A stretch of DNA of 64,000 nucleotides from Dyadobacter sp. CY345 (GTDB lineage Bacteria; Bacteroidota; Bacteroidia; Cytophagales; Spirosomataceae), in contig NZ_JAKFFS010000001.1 of assembly GCF_021502725.1 (NCBI RefSeq), positions 186,001 to 250,000 of the forward strand, written 5' to 3'. Below the pieces are notes generated by a model that worked only from the letters and a program-made list of their open reading frames with translations, had not been told where the DNA came from and ran no database searches. A program made the position numbers and the translations under genes. Shown in pieces: positions 18,347-26,995 of the stretch (position 1 is the stretch's first letter; the number at the start of each line of letters is the position of its first letter).

Positions 18347-20005
18347 TTACAATGTCGTAGGGTCTGTCACCTGTGCATCAAATGCGCCTGTTAAAACCTG
18401 ACCGTTTCTTTTGACCTGCAAAAAAATTCGATAACGCCCTTTTTTTGGAAACGAATATGGGAAAGAAATTCTATTGCCGTGTTCCATACCGATCATTGCT
18501 CCGCCATCTTGCTTGTACATACCCATTTCAGTCATTAAAGTTTCTTCCCGTTCTATGGTAGACATCGCTTTGAGTTTAGCCAAATAATGGTCAATGCTGT
18601 CTTTAAATACAACAGAAGATGGTCTGCCAACGAGTTTTGTCGTATCAGTTAATCTGTTTTTCATGGTCTGTTCCGCTGCCATCGCAAATGTTCCTGTTGG
18701 ATGCAAATGAATATAAACAGAACCATCGGAACGGAAAACGGCCACGTGTCCCATCATACCCAGATATGGTTCCGGAAAAGTCGGCGTACCGTCCGGGTTG
18801 AAAACTTCAAAATTCAATAAATAAGGTTTTCCAGCTTCAAGCGCACGATTCGGTTTCCCTTCCCAAATTGCATAGGAACTATCCTTAAAAACAGTTTTTG
18901 TACCTGGTTTTCCACAAATTACAACATTGTCGTCCATTGGAATCTGCCCTGGCGCGTTGATCGGATCCGTGACGACATAAGTATCCTCTTCCGCCGTCTT
19001 TTTCAGGACAGAAGTTTTTTCAGCCTGTTCCGGAATATCAACTGTATCAACAATCGTTTCAGCAAAACCAGAATATTGAACAATATCGGCGTAAACCAGG
19101 TATTTGCCTTTCGGTAAATTCGGAAGATATGCCTGGAAAGTCGTACTGTCAGTGCGTTCGGGATGGATATGAGCGAAGGCGTCCATTTCAGGCGTGCGAA
19201 TCAGGAAAGCGTGCATCAGTTTTCCATGGTCAGGGATTAGCGTACTTAACATCGATCCCCTGTTTCTTTTAGTCCAGTCACTCGTATCGATTTTTAGTGT
19301 AAATATACGCTGGTTATCCTCTTCTATTATACTTGAACTACCCTGCAAAGGTTTGTACATAAACTCTTTATAATCTTCCGCCCAGCTATTCCACCAACTG
19401 CTTCCACCATAAAGTATCAGCGCACAGACAGCCGTGGCAATGCCCATGTTGATCCACCTTTTCCGTTTTTGTTGGGGTGATAAAACTTCTCCGGGACGTA
19501 GGAGACCATCGCTCACACTGGCACCAATTGCTGTGATCATTAACAAAAACAGTAGAAGACCAAGAATTGAAAGTCCGATACCCAAACCCTTCGGCATTTC
19601 CCGTTGCGCGGTTGATACGGCAACGATGGGAACAATAAACTCGCCTTCTCCCTCTTTTCCGGAAATCTTGATCTGAATGCTTGACGAACCATTTTGCATT
19701 AACCAAACTTCTCCCTGAAATTGTCCTGGCTGATTTGGCAAGGATAGAATTTCATCCGCGGAAGGAGCGCCCTGGTCTCCTGAACGAAAATATATTGGGC
19801 GTACCAATATTTTTTCCGCTGTTCCTGTCTCTACAAAAACAGTGATTTTAGCCGTTCCGGGAATAACATCCGGCGGTTTCACGTCAATTAATACCTTGTA
19901 AGGACCCGCCTGACCCTGCATCAGCACGCCTGAGCTGCCCACATGCGCGAAAGATATCTGGATTGAAACCAGTATCAGGACGATAAAGTATAGTATTTTT
20001 TTCAT
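18347..20005 (-). CDS. His-rich two-helix membrane protein with PmoB-like layout (unknown family)
   Basis: 552 residues from the ATG at 20005, whose codon overlaps the upstream stop as ATGA, so translation is coupled. A signal peptide (1-20, ...ISFA) leaves His21 as the predicted first mature residue. A beta-rich domain resembling YtkA/cupredoxin-like folds follows (about 21-135), then membrane helices at about 139-163 and 185-205. A large extracytoplasmic region carries histidine pairs H260/H265, H279/H281 (AHIHPE), H420, H433/H435 (YIHLHP) and H509. Only the layout and the N-terminal His recall PmoB/AmoB; overall sequence identity to that family is not evident by eye. An alternative is a copper-binding or transport partner of the CopC/YcnJ type. 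Confidence 0.8.
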   Translation of the reverse strand: MKKILYFIVLILVSIQISFAHVGSSGVLMQGQAGPYKVLIDVKPPDVIPGTAKITVFVETGTAEKILVRPIYFRSGDQGAPSADEILSLPNQPGQFQGEVWLMQNGSSSIQIKISGKEGEGEFIVPIVAVSTAQREMPKGLGIGLSILGLLLFLLMITAIGASVSDGLLRPGEVLSPQQKRKRWINMGIATAVCALILYGGSSWWNSWAEDYKEFMYKPLQGSSSIIEEDNQRIFTLKIDTSDWTKRNRGSMLSTLIPDHGKLMHAFLIRTPEMDAFAHIHPERTDSTTFQAYLPNLPKGKYLVYADIVQYSGFAETIVDTVDIPEQAEKTSVLKKTAEEDTYVVTDPINAPGQIPMDDNVVICGKPGTKTVFKDSSYAIWEGKPNRALEAGKPYLLNFEVFNPDGTPTFPEPYLGMMGHVAVFRSDGSVYIHLHPTGTFAMAAEQTMKNRLTDTTKLVGRPSSVVFKDSIDHYLAKLKAMSTIEREETLMTEMGMYKQDGGAMIGMEHGNRISFPYSFPKKGRYRIFLQVKRNGQVLTGAFDAQVTDPTTL

Positions 20006-21225
20006 CGTTGAATTTTGTTCATCCAGTTTCCCCATTTCAAGCCAATTCGCGTTGAAACCAGGCAGCATAGCCAGGCAATAGCCAGACCTTTTACAAGTTC
20101 AGCCGTTGATTCGAGGCCCCAAGGCGGAAATTTATATCGAAATTCCCAGTCCGGGTTACTTCCAAAATACCAGTAGTGACTGCCGAAAACCCAGTTTCTT
20201 GCATAAGGAGATTCCACCAGGAAAGTCCCGAATGGCCATTGTACCACAAAAAAGGTCAGAAGAAAGGCTGTCGCTAAAATCGGGGTTAAAATCCAGTCGT
20301 TCAGGTATGCAAATTTATTTCTCAGAATATCAGTGACTATAGCAGGAATTAGCAGCAGCAAAGGAAACTTAAATCCCTGATAATGATCGATATGGTTGAT
20401 GACCGGACCAAGTTTTGGCTCTGCGGGGAAAAGCGGAATAATCCAGAGGGTCAGCAGCATTAATATAGTATATGTTCCGGTTACAGCTGCAATTGTCCAC
20501 CTGTTTTTCACAGCTTTGCCAAAAGCCATAAGAAAAATGGGGAAGACGATACCGGCCACAATGTAAAAATCTGATTTATGCGTGTCTCTGTGGCCCATTT
20601 CTTCTGAAAGCAAGGTATACCACATCGTCAGTAAAAAACCGGCAGAAAGTGAGAACAGCCAGAAAAGTATTTTATTCCTGACTTTTTTCCTGTCTGGATT
20701 ATCGCTGAAAAAAAGTTTAGTCTGATTTTTCAGAGAAATTACACTGATCATTGCTCCAAACTGCACGCTGATAATTCCGAGTGCCAGAACGGTATGAGGC
20801 GGCGAAAGAATCGTGACGTCGAGTCCGTAGGTGTTGTGCCACCAGTCATCGAACGGAGCAGATGTCAACATCGCAAGCGCACCCCAAACACAGAATAATG
20901 CACCCAGAGAACTATAAAAAAATCCCCAGACTTTTACGCTTTTTGCTTTCTCAATAGGTTTTCCGAAAAAGGTAATCCTTAAAATTTCGTATCCGGAAAA
21001 TAATCCCGACACCACCGCACCTAAATAAATAATTAAATGAGGAGGAGATAACAATCCGTCGCGCCCGATACTCATGTGCCAGCATATGTCCCAGATCAGA
21101 CCTGTGATGACACAGAACGATGAGAAAACAGTTGCAAAAATATACGGTGGAATTTCTGAGCTTCCAGGATGCAGGGTTATAACCCGGCCTGGTGGCTCAG
21201 CTGGCGGATCAATCGTCGTTTCCAT
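20002..21225 (-). CDS. Polytopic membrane protein with duplicated D-x3-H-x12/13-H motifs (PmoC-like spacing)
   Basis: 407 residues with about ten predicted membrane helices. Two similar segments stand out: D46-ICW-H50 with H63 (GRDGLLSPPH) and D126-DWW-H130 with H144 (GLDVTILSPPH). Each Asp/His/His set precedes a helix. The ligand spacing (i, i+4, i+17 and i, i+4, i+18) equals what I recall for the CuC and CuD sites of PmoC, separated there by 71 residues and here by 80. At 407 residues it is longer than PmoC (about 260-290), with six or so extra helices. It is first in a two-gene unit with the His-rich partner. No PmoA-like gene is adjacent. Function is inferred only. Confidence 0.82.
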   Translation of the reverse strand: METTIDPPAEPPGRVITLHPGSSEIPPYIFATVFSSFCVITGLIWDICWHMSIGRDGLLSPPHLIIYLGAVVSGLFSGYEILRITFFGKPIEKAKSVKVWGFFYSSLGALFCVWGALAMLTSAPFDDWWHNTYGLDVTILSPPHTVLALGIISVQFGAMISVISLKNQTKLFFSDNPDRKKVRNKILFWLFSLSAGFLLTMWYTLLSEEMGHRDTHKSDFYIVAGIVFPIFLMAFGKAVKNRWTIAAVTGTYTILMLLTLWIIPLFPAEPKLGPVINHIDHYQGFKFPLLLLIPAIVTDILRNKFAYLNDWILTPILATAFLLTFFVVQWPFGTFLVESPYARNWVFGSHYWYFGSNPDWEFRYKFPPWGLESTAELVKGLAIAWLCCLVSTRIGLKWGNWMNKIQR

Positions 21226-21347
21226 GATCAGTATAGGAGGTTAAGGTGTTTCGGATATATGGGAAAAAGTTTTTAAGCCACTGTCAATGATGTACTTAAA
21301 AGAAATAGTTAAGATACTACTACTTAATTTAATTCCTGATATTTATC

Positions 21348-21965
21348 TCAAAAAGGTCGCATTGCTTTGACAAACCTTCCTTTAAAATAGGTAGAAAATA
21401 AATTGTCTTCCCGGACACCACGGGATGTTGATGCATGGATGAAAAAAATCTCACCTGGGTTGCGTACATCAGTAACAATTCCCGCATGGGACACATATCC
21501 TTCCTTGCCGGCTTCTGGAACAAAAAACAGCCAATCGCCTGCTTTTATTTCTTCGATACTACCAACTTCCGTCCCGAATTCAGATTGCTGCCAGGAAATC
21601 CGAGGCACTTTTACGCCAATTTCTGAATAAACAGAACAGATCAGCCCTGAACAATCGATACCATTTTTATCGTTGCCACCTGATCGGTAAGGCGTGCCGG
21701 AGTATGTTCTGGCAACTTCAACGACTTGCGGAATTTCTTTTGAAAAGTTGCCAGTTGGACGGGTATATGTGGGTTTGGCAGGAGCGTTTCGTGTTGTTAT
21801 TGGAGCGGGGCGTCTGCCTGCTGGCGCGGTAGGTCTTCTGTTCGCTGTTGTCGGCGGTTTTCTTTTTTGAGCCGTCGGAGCGGGGCTTTTACGTAAGGTA
21901 TCGCAGGAAAATAAAACGAAAATGCAAATCGCGGTAATGAAAGAAATGGAAATCTGCTTCTTCAT
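21348..21965 (-). CDS. C40 family (NlpC/P60) peptidase lipoprotein
   Basis: 205 residues. A lipoprotein signal ends at Cys21 (VLFSC). A Pro/Thr/Arg-rich linker (about 27-72) is followed by an NlpC/P60 domain with the catalytic triad Cys (GIDCSGLICS), His (YVSHAGIV) and a second His (FIHAS). Such enzymes cut gamma-D-Glu-diaminopimelate links in peptidoglycan peptides, so this is probably an envelope-anchored cell-wall hydrolase. The first codon is clear, and the gene is isolated from its neighbours. Confidence 0.92.
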   Translation of the reverse strand: MKKQISISFITAICIFVLFSCDTLRKSPAPTAQKRKPPTTANRRPTAPAGRRPAPITTRNAPAKPTYTRPTGNFSKEIPQVVEVARTYSGTPYRSGGNDKNGIDCSGLICSVYSEIGVKVPRISWQQSEFGTEVGSIEEIKAGDWLFFVPEAGKEGYVSHAGIVTDVRNPGEIFFIHASTSRGVREDNLFSTYFKGRFVKAMRPF

Positions 21966-22289
21966 GAATTACTTTTTATTGATTGAACTAAACGGCAAAG
22001 CCAGAAATTTTGCTGTCAGGACGTATTATTTAAAAAAAAGTTACATTGGGTTATGTCTTAATCTATACAAATAACGCTACTTCAGATAAAAATTGTAGGA
22101 TAGATTCAGGAAAAGGTGGTAAGAAATATCTAACCGGTTGACATTCAAATTTTACACATTTTTGGCAATATTAAAAAATGGTGGAAATATTATGTGACTG
22201 TGCGCTTTGTAAGTAGTTTTGTCATTGACCAGAATTATTCACTGAATAATTTTTCTGATACCATTATTTATAATCTCAAATCAATTTTG
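21966..22289. other. AT-rich intergenic region, nothing recognised
   Basis: 324 bases separating the divergent NlpC/P60 and FAH genes. It contains A/T-rich sequence and no convincing small gene, hairpin terminator or riboswitch. Promoters for both genes must lie here but no clear box is seen. Confidence 0.5.
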
Positions 22290-22901
22290 ATGAAAATTAT
22301 TTGTGTTGGCCGTAATTACACGGAGCATATTGAAGAGCTTAATAACGAGCGCCCCGACGCTCCGGTTATTTTCCTCAAACCTGAAACGGCCCAAATCCGT
22401 GCAGGAGAGCCATTTTTTTATCCTGATTTTTCAAAAGATATTCACCACGAAGTTGAGTTAGTGGTAAAAATAAACCGGGTTGGCAAAAATATTGAAGAAC
22501 GTTTCGCACATAAATACTATGACGAAATCGGCGTCGGCATTGATTTTACCGCGCGTGATGTGCAGTCTGAACTGAAAAGCAAAGGATTGCCCTGGGAACT
22601 TTCAAAAGCATTTAACGGCTCTGCTCCGGTTTCTGAATTTGTTCCGATCTCCACGTTTGAAGATATCCAGAATATCAATTTTAGCCTCGAAGTGAATGGT
22701 GAAACACGTCAGAGCGGAAATTCTTCGATGATGTTGTACCGTATCAATTACCTGATTTCGTTCGTTTCAAAATACTTTATGCTGAAAAAGGGAGATTTGA
22801 TATTTACGGGTACTCCCAAAGGCGTTGGTCCGGTTCAAATTGGTGATCGCCTGACGGCTTACATAGAAGGTAAAAAACTTTTGGAGTTGGGCGTGAAGTA
22901 A
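22290..22901 (+). CDS. Fumarylacetoacetate hydrolase family protein
   Basis: 203 residues from the ATG at 22290, where MKIICVGRNYTEHIEEL is the standard family start; a longer frame from 22194 is unconvincing. The metal-binding glutamates and signature DFTARDVQ, KAFNGSAPVS and GDLIFTGTPKGVGP are present. Family members hydrolyse or decarboxylate 2-oxo or beta-diketo acids (FAA hydrolase, acylpyruvase, oxaloacetate decarboxylase). The short length fits the acylpyruvase/FAHD1-like group. It is the first gene of a likely unit with the M23 peptidase and bcp. Confidence 0.92.
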   Translation: MKIICVGRNYTEHIEELNNERPDAPVIFLKPETAQIRAGEPFFYPDFSKDIHHEVELVVKINRVGKNIEERFAHKYYDEIGVGIDFTARDVQSELKSKGLPWELSKAFNGSAPVSEFVPISTFEDIQNINFSLEVNGETRQSGNSSMMLYRINYLISFVSKYFMLKKGDLIFTGTPKGVGPVQIGDRLTAYIEGKKLLELGVK

Positions 22902-22931
22902 GGAAAAAGTTAATTTATCAGAATTATTTTC

Positions 22932-24884
22932 ATGTTTTATAATTATTTGGCAGTCAGACGTTCCGGGTTTTTATTCTTGTTGTTTCTTGGCATTTTTTTT
23001 TCTGTCAATGCTCAGAAACAATCCTATCCAAAAGGCTATTATCAGTTTCCAATCCGGCCGGGTTTGTCTAATTCCCTGGCAGGCGGCCTGGGCGATTTAC
23101 GTACCAATCATTTCCATGCCGGTGTAGATATCCGGACACAGCAGGTGGAAGGTTTGCCGGTATATGCTGCGGCGGAAGGTTATGTGTTCAAAGTCGCTGT
23201 GCAGCGGTCAGGATATGGCAACGTAATATATCTACGGCATCCAAACGGTCAGACGACAGTATATGGACATTTGCAAAAGTTCAGCGATTCGCTGGCTGCG
23301 TATGTAAGGAATGAGCAATATAAAAAACAGACTTTTGAAATTGATCTATTTCCAGAACCTGGAAAATATGCCTTTCGAAAGGGAGAGTTGATCGCACTTT
23401 CAGGAAATACCGGAGGTTCTGCCGGGCCACATTTGCATTTTGAGATTCGTGATTCAAAGGATAATTACCTTAATCCTTTGTTTTTTGGTTTCAACGAAAT
23501 CAAGGATGTTACACCGCCTAAGTTTGTTAGCCTGGCCATTCGTCCGCTTGATATCAATGGCCGGGTAAATGGCAAATTTGACAGACAGGCTTATACTCCT
23601 GTTCGCCAGAAGGACGGCACTTTCATTATTCCTGCAACGATCACCGCATCAGGAATGATTGGTCTGGAATTGATGGCGCATGACATGATGACGGGAACTG
23701 GCTTTCGGTATGGTTTGCAGTGTATTGAAATTAAGGTTGATGATAACGAAGTGTTCGCCTACAACATGGAAATTTTTCCAAATGCTGCCACGCGGGATTA
23801 CAACAATCTCATTGATTATGAAACGGAACAGGAAACAGGTCAGCGTTATTTAAAATGTTATGTCCCCGACGGAAATGTGTTTGATCTTTACAAAACCGGT
23901 GCTTACAAAGGCAAACTTTTCATAGCCGACACACTCGTTCATAAAGTCAAAATCAAGGTTTTTGATTCCTATGAAAATTCATCCGTTTTGATGTTTAGTA
24001 TCAAAGGAGAAACGGAAAGTCAGCCTTTGCCTGTTTACGATACTGAGCTTAAACCCGAGTGGATTCAGACCGAAATTAGCGGAAATACTTTGAAAGTCAG
24101 AGCTAAATATTACAGAAGTTCACTTCCACTAGCGACATTTTATGTAGAGGGAAGGCAGGTTAAAAAGATCCCGGATTTATATGAAAATGAGTCTGCGGTT
24201 TTTCTTGCTGATTTAAGAGAATATATGCCCGACTCTGTACAAATTGGTAATACAATGGCCAGGACATATCTGCGGGCAAAGATCTCTCCGGGAAGAATTG
24301 CAAGTTATAAAGGTAACCGCTGGTCTGTTGATTTTCAGGAGACAAGCCTGTTTGATACGTTATACATAACCGGTCAGCAAAATTACAATGCGCTGACAAT
24401 TAATGATAAGGGAACACCGCTTCGCGATTATGTATCGATAACTTTCAAGCCGGAAGAAACCCCGACAAATAAGGACCGTAGCAACATTTACAGGTATACA
24501 GGTTACAGTTACCGTTTTATTGGCGGCGAATGGAAAGGGGATGAAATTACTTTTAAAACAAAAGAGCTTGGTACTTTCGTGATTCAGAAAGATACCATTC
24601 CTCCGAGAGTAAGATTGATCGAACATAGCAAAAACAGGATCCGCGCTTACATTGCGGACGGAATGTCCGGGATTGATCGTTTTAAGGCCTTCATCAACGA
24701 CGAATGGATTTTAATGAATTACGAAGCAAAGACGGGCGTTATCTGGTCGGAAAAACGCGACAACACGCAACTTTTTGAAGGAGAACTAACGCTTGAAGTG
24801 ACAGATGGCGCCGGAAATAGTACTATCTTGCAAACTGATATAGTTGAAACGGTGATCGCACCTACAAAACGAAAACGAAAATAA
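22932..24884 (+). CDS. M23 family metallopeptidase, secreted
   Basis: 650 residues with an N-terminal signal (about 1-28, ending VNAQ). The LytM/M23 domain (about 45-185) shows the zinc motif HFHAGVDI, VYAAAEGYVFKV, YGHL and the GPHLHFEI catalytic segment, so it should be an active peptidoglycan endopeptidase. The long C-terminal part (about 190-640) looks like beta-sandwich repeats and has no motif I recognise. It lies 30 bases after the FAH gene and two bases before bcp, an operon arrangement. Confidence 0.92.
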   Translation: MFYNYLAVRRSGFLFLLFLGIFFSVNAQKQSYPKGYYQFPIRPGLSNSLAGGLGDLRTNHFHAGVDIRTQQVEGLPVYAAAEGYVFKVAVQRSGYGNVIYLRHPNGQTTVYGHLQKFSDSLAAYVRNEQYKKQTFEIDLFPEPGKYAFRKGELIALSGNTGGSAGPHLHFEIRDSKDNYLNPLFFGFNEIKDVTPPKFVSLAIRPLDINGRVNGKFDRQAYTPVRQKDGTFIIPATITASGMIGLELMAHDMMTGTGFRYGLQCIEIKVDDNEVFAYNMEIFPNAATRDYNNLIDYETEQETGQRYLKCYVPDGNVFDLYKTGAYKGKLFIADTLVHKVKIKVFDSYENSSVLMFSIKGETESQPLPVYDTELKPEWIQTEISGNTLKVRAKYYRSSLPLATFYVEGRQVKKIPDLYENESAVFLADLREYMPDSVQIGNTMARTYLRAKISPGRIASYKGNRWSVDFQETSLFDTLYITGQQNYNALTINDKGTPLRDYVSITFKPEETPTNKDRSNIYRYTGYSYRFIGGEWKGDEITFKTKELGTFVIQKDTIPPRVRLIEHSKNRIRAYIADGMSGIDRFKAFINDEWILMNYEAKTGVIWSEKRDNTQLFEGELTLEVTDGAGNSTILQTDIVETVIAPTKRKRK

Positions 24885-24886
24885 TT

Positions 24887-25345
24887 ATGGCACTTCAGAC
24901 AGGTGATCCAGCTCCGGAAATTTTGGCCAAAGACCAGAGCGGAAATGACGTAAAACTTTCCGATTTCAGAGGCAAAAAAGTAATTCTTTACTTTTACCCA
25001 AAAGATGATACTCCCGGCTGTACGGCTCAGGCATGTAACCTTCGTGATAATTACGATTCTCTTTTGAGCAAAGGTTATGTAGTTTTGGGCGTCAGTGTGG
25101 ACGGAGAAAAATCGCATCAGAAATTCATAAAAAAGTACGAACTTCCTTTTCCGCTACTGGCTGACACGGACCACGCGATTGTAGAGTCTTATGGCGTTTG
25201 GGTTGAAAAAAGCATGTATGGCAAAACGTATATGGGGACTGCACGTACAACTTTCGTCATAGATGAAAACGGTATTATTTCAGAGATTATCCAGAAAGTA
25301 GATACGAAGAATCATACTGATCAAATTTTGAGTAAAAATGACTAA
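24887..25345 (+). CDS. bcp: Thioredoxin-dependent thiol peroxidase (Bcp/PrxQ)
   Basis: 152 residues. The peroxidatic Cys45 and resolving Cys50 lie in DDTPGCTAQACNLRD, the atypical two-Cys arrangement of the Bcp/PrxQ class. The conserved Arg lies in GTARTTFVID. It reduces hydroperoxides with thioredoxin in the cytoplasm. Its start codon is two bases after the M23 stop, so it is translated from the same message. Confidence 0.97.
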   Translation: MALQTGDPAPEILAKDQSGNDVKLSDFRGKKVILYFYPKDDTPGCTAQACNLRDNYDSLLSKGYVVLGVSVDGEKSHQKFIKKYELPFPLLADTDHAIVESYGVWVEKSMYGKTYMGTARTTFVIDENGIISEIIQKVDTKNHTDQILSKND

Positions 25346-25471
25346 TTAAAAGTCAGCAATTAATCGTTTTTAATACGTAATTCGCATCTCCTTACATGAT
25401 GCTTATCATGAACGAGATAGCGGAAGTTTAATCCAGCTGTATTACGCTCCAAAAAAAATAATAATCGAGAA

Positions 25472-26329
25472 ATGGAAATTGAACAATTAGAAAAAGTCGC
25501 AGCACAAGTTCGCAGGGATATCGTTCGCATGGTACATGGCTGCCAGTCAGGACACCCGGGAGGATCTTTGGGCTGCACAGATTTATTAGTTGCGTTGTAT
25601 TTTGAACGCATGAAACTGAAAGAAGAAGACGGTAAGCCCGTTTTTGACATGGATGGAAATGGAGAAGACCTTTTCTTTCTTTCGAATGGCCATATCTCTC
25701 CGGTGTTGTACAGCGTTTTGGCTCGTAAGGGTTATTTCCCGGTTCCGGAACTGGCAACATTCCGCAAGCTGAATTCCAGACTTCAGGGACACCCGACTCC
25801 TCACGAACATCTGGAAGGTATTCGTATCGCGTCAGGTTCATTAGGCCAGGGCATGTCTGTCGCAATTGGTGCGGCACTTTCTAAAAAACTGAACAAAGAT
25901 GATAGTCTTGTTTACGTCCTGATGGGAGATGGCGAGCAGCAGGAAGGACAGGTTTGGGAAGCGGCTATGTTTGCGCCTCACCACAAAGTTGACAACCTTA
26001 TTGCAATAATAGATTTGAACGGTCAGCAGATTGACGGTCCGACAGCGAAAGTGATGGATAACCGTGATCTTGGTGCCAAATACGAAGCATTCGGTTGGGA
26101 AGTAATGGAAGTGGAAGAAGGAAACGATATGGCTTCTGTTGTAAAAGCGCTTTACGAGGCAAAAAGCAAAGCCGGACACGCAAAACCAATTATGATCCTT
26201 CTTCGTACCGGAATGGGTTATGGTGTTGACTTCATGATGGGAAGCCACAAATGGCACGGTGTTGCGCCAAACGACGAACAATTGGCAGCGGCATTGGCGC
26301 AGCTGGAAGAGTCGATGGGGGATTATTGA
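25472..26329 (+). CDS. tktA: Transketolase, N-terminal subunit
   Basis: 285 residues holding the thiamine-diphosphate-binding half of a split transketolase: SGHPGGSLGCTDLL, the GHISPVLYS histidine, GSLGQGMSVAIGAAL, and the ThDP motif GDGEQQEGQVWEA...N (VDNLIAIIDLN). The partner C-terminal half is at 26996-27952. Together they transfer two-carbon ketol units in the pentose phosphate pathway. Between the halves lies an unrelated Uma2 gene in the same direction, 15 bases downstream. The symbol is provisional. Confidence 0.93.
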   Translation: MEIEQLEKVAAQVRRDIVRMVHGCQSGHPGGSLGCTDLLVALYFERMKLKEEDGKPVFDMDGNGEDLFFLSNGHISPVLYSVLARKGYFPVPELATFRKLNSRLQGHPTPHEHLEGIRIASGSLGQGMSVAIGAALSKKLNKDDSLVYVLMGDGEQQEGQVWEAAMFAPHHKVDNLIAIIDLNGQQIDGPTAKVMDNRDLGAKYEAFGWEVMEVEEGNDMASVVKALYEAKSKAGHAKPIMILLRTGMGYGVDFMMGSHKWHGVAPNDEQLAAALAQLEESMGDY

Positions 26330-26344
26330 GATCAGAAATTTTGG

Positions 26345-26935
26345 ATGATGACAAGCTTAGATCAATTAGATTTTTCCCGGCAATACACCTATGCAGATTA
26401 TCTGCAATGGAAATTTCAGGAACGTCTGGAACTGATCAGAGGGTACATTTACAAAATGTCGCCTGCGCCTGCTCGTCGTCATCAGGATATTTCTCGGAAT
26501 CTGGGAAGGCAAATAGATAAATACCTGCTTGATCTCCCGTATCAGTGGTACTCAGCACCTTTTGATGTCCGTTTACCTCGTCGTAATAAAAATGGAGATA
26601 GTGAGATTAGTACGGTGGTGCAACCCGATATCTGTATTGTTTGTGATCTGTCAAAACTTGATGATCGCGGCTGTATCGGAGCTCCGGATGTTATTATTGA
26701 AATACTTTCTCCGGGCAATACGAAGAAGGAAATGTTTGATAAATTTCAGGTATATGAAGAAGCTGGGGTGAAAGAATACTGGCTTGTTGAGCCCGCTGAT
26801 AAGATGGTGTTGGTTTACACTTTGAATGAGCAAGGGCAATATATCGGCAAGCGGCCTTTTACCGAAGGGGAAAAGATGAGTTCTTTTGTGTTTCCAGAAT
26901 TAGAAGTGGATCTTAGTACTGTTTTTGTTGATTGA
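26345..26935 (+). CDS. Uma2 family (DUF820) putative restriction-type endonuclease
   Basis: 196 residues. The PD-(D/E)xK core is visible: VVQPDICIV, then APDVIIEILSPGNTKKE and YEEAGVKEYWLV, matching Uma2/DUF820 proteins that are abundant in cyanobacteria and scattered in Bacteroidota. The biological role of the family is unsettled. It sits between the two halves of transketolase, 15 bases after the first and 60 before the second, in the same direction, so it must be part of or inserted into that transcription unit. The conserved fold and acidic residues suggest it is intact. Confidence 0.88.
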   Translation: MMTSLDQLDFSRQYTYADYLQWKFQERLELIRGYIYKMSPAPARRHQDISRNLGRQIDKYLLDLPYQWYSAPFDVRLPRRNKNGDSEISTVVQPDICIVCDLSKLDDRGCIGAPDVIIEILSPGNTKKEMFDKFQVYEEAGVKEYWLVEPADKMVLVYTLNEQGQYIGKRPFTEGEKMSSFVFPELEVDLSTVFVD

Positions 26936-26995
26936 AAACTCTGTCTGTGACAGTTACCCAAATAGATAATTAAAATATTATAGACATTATTCATA

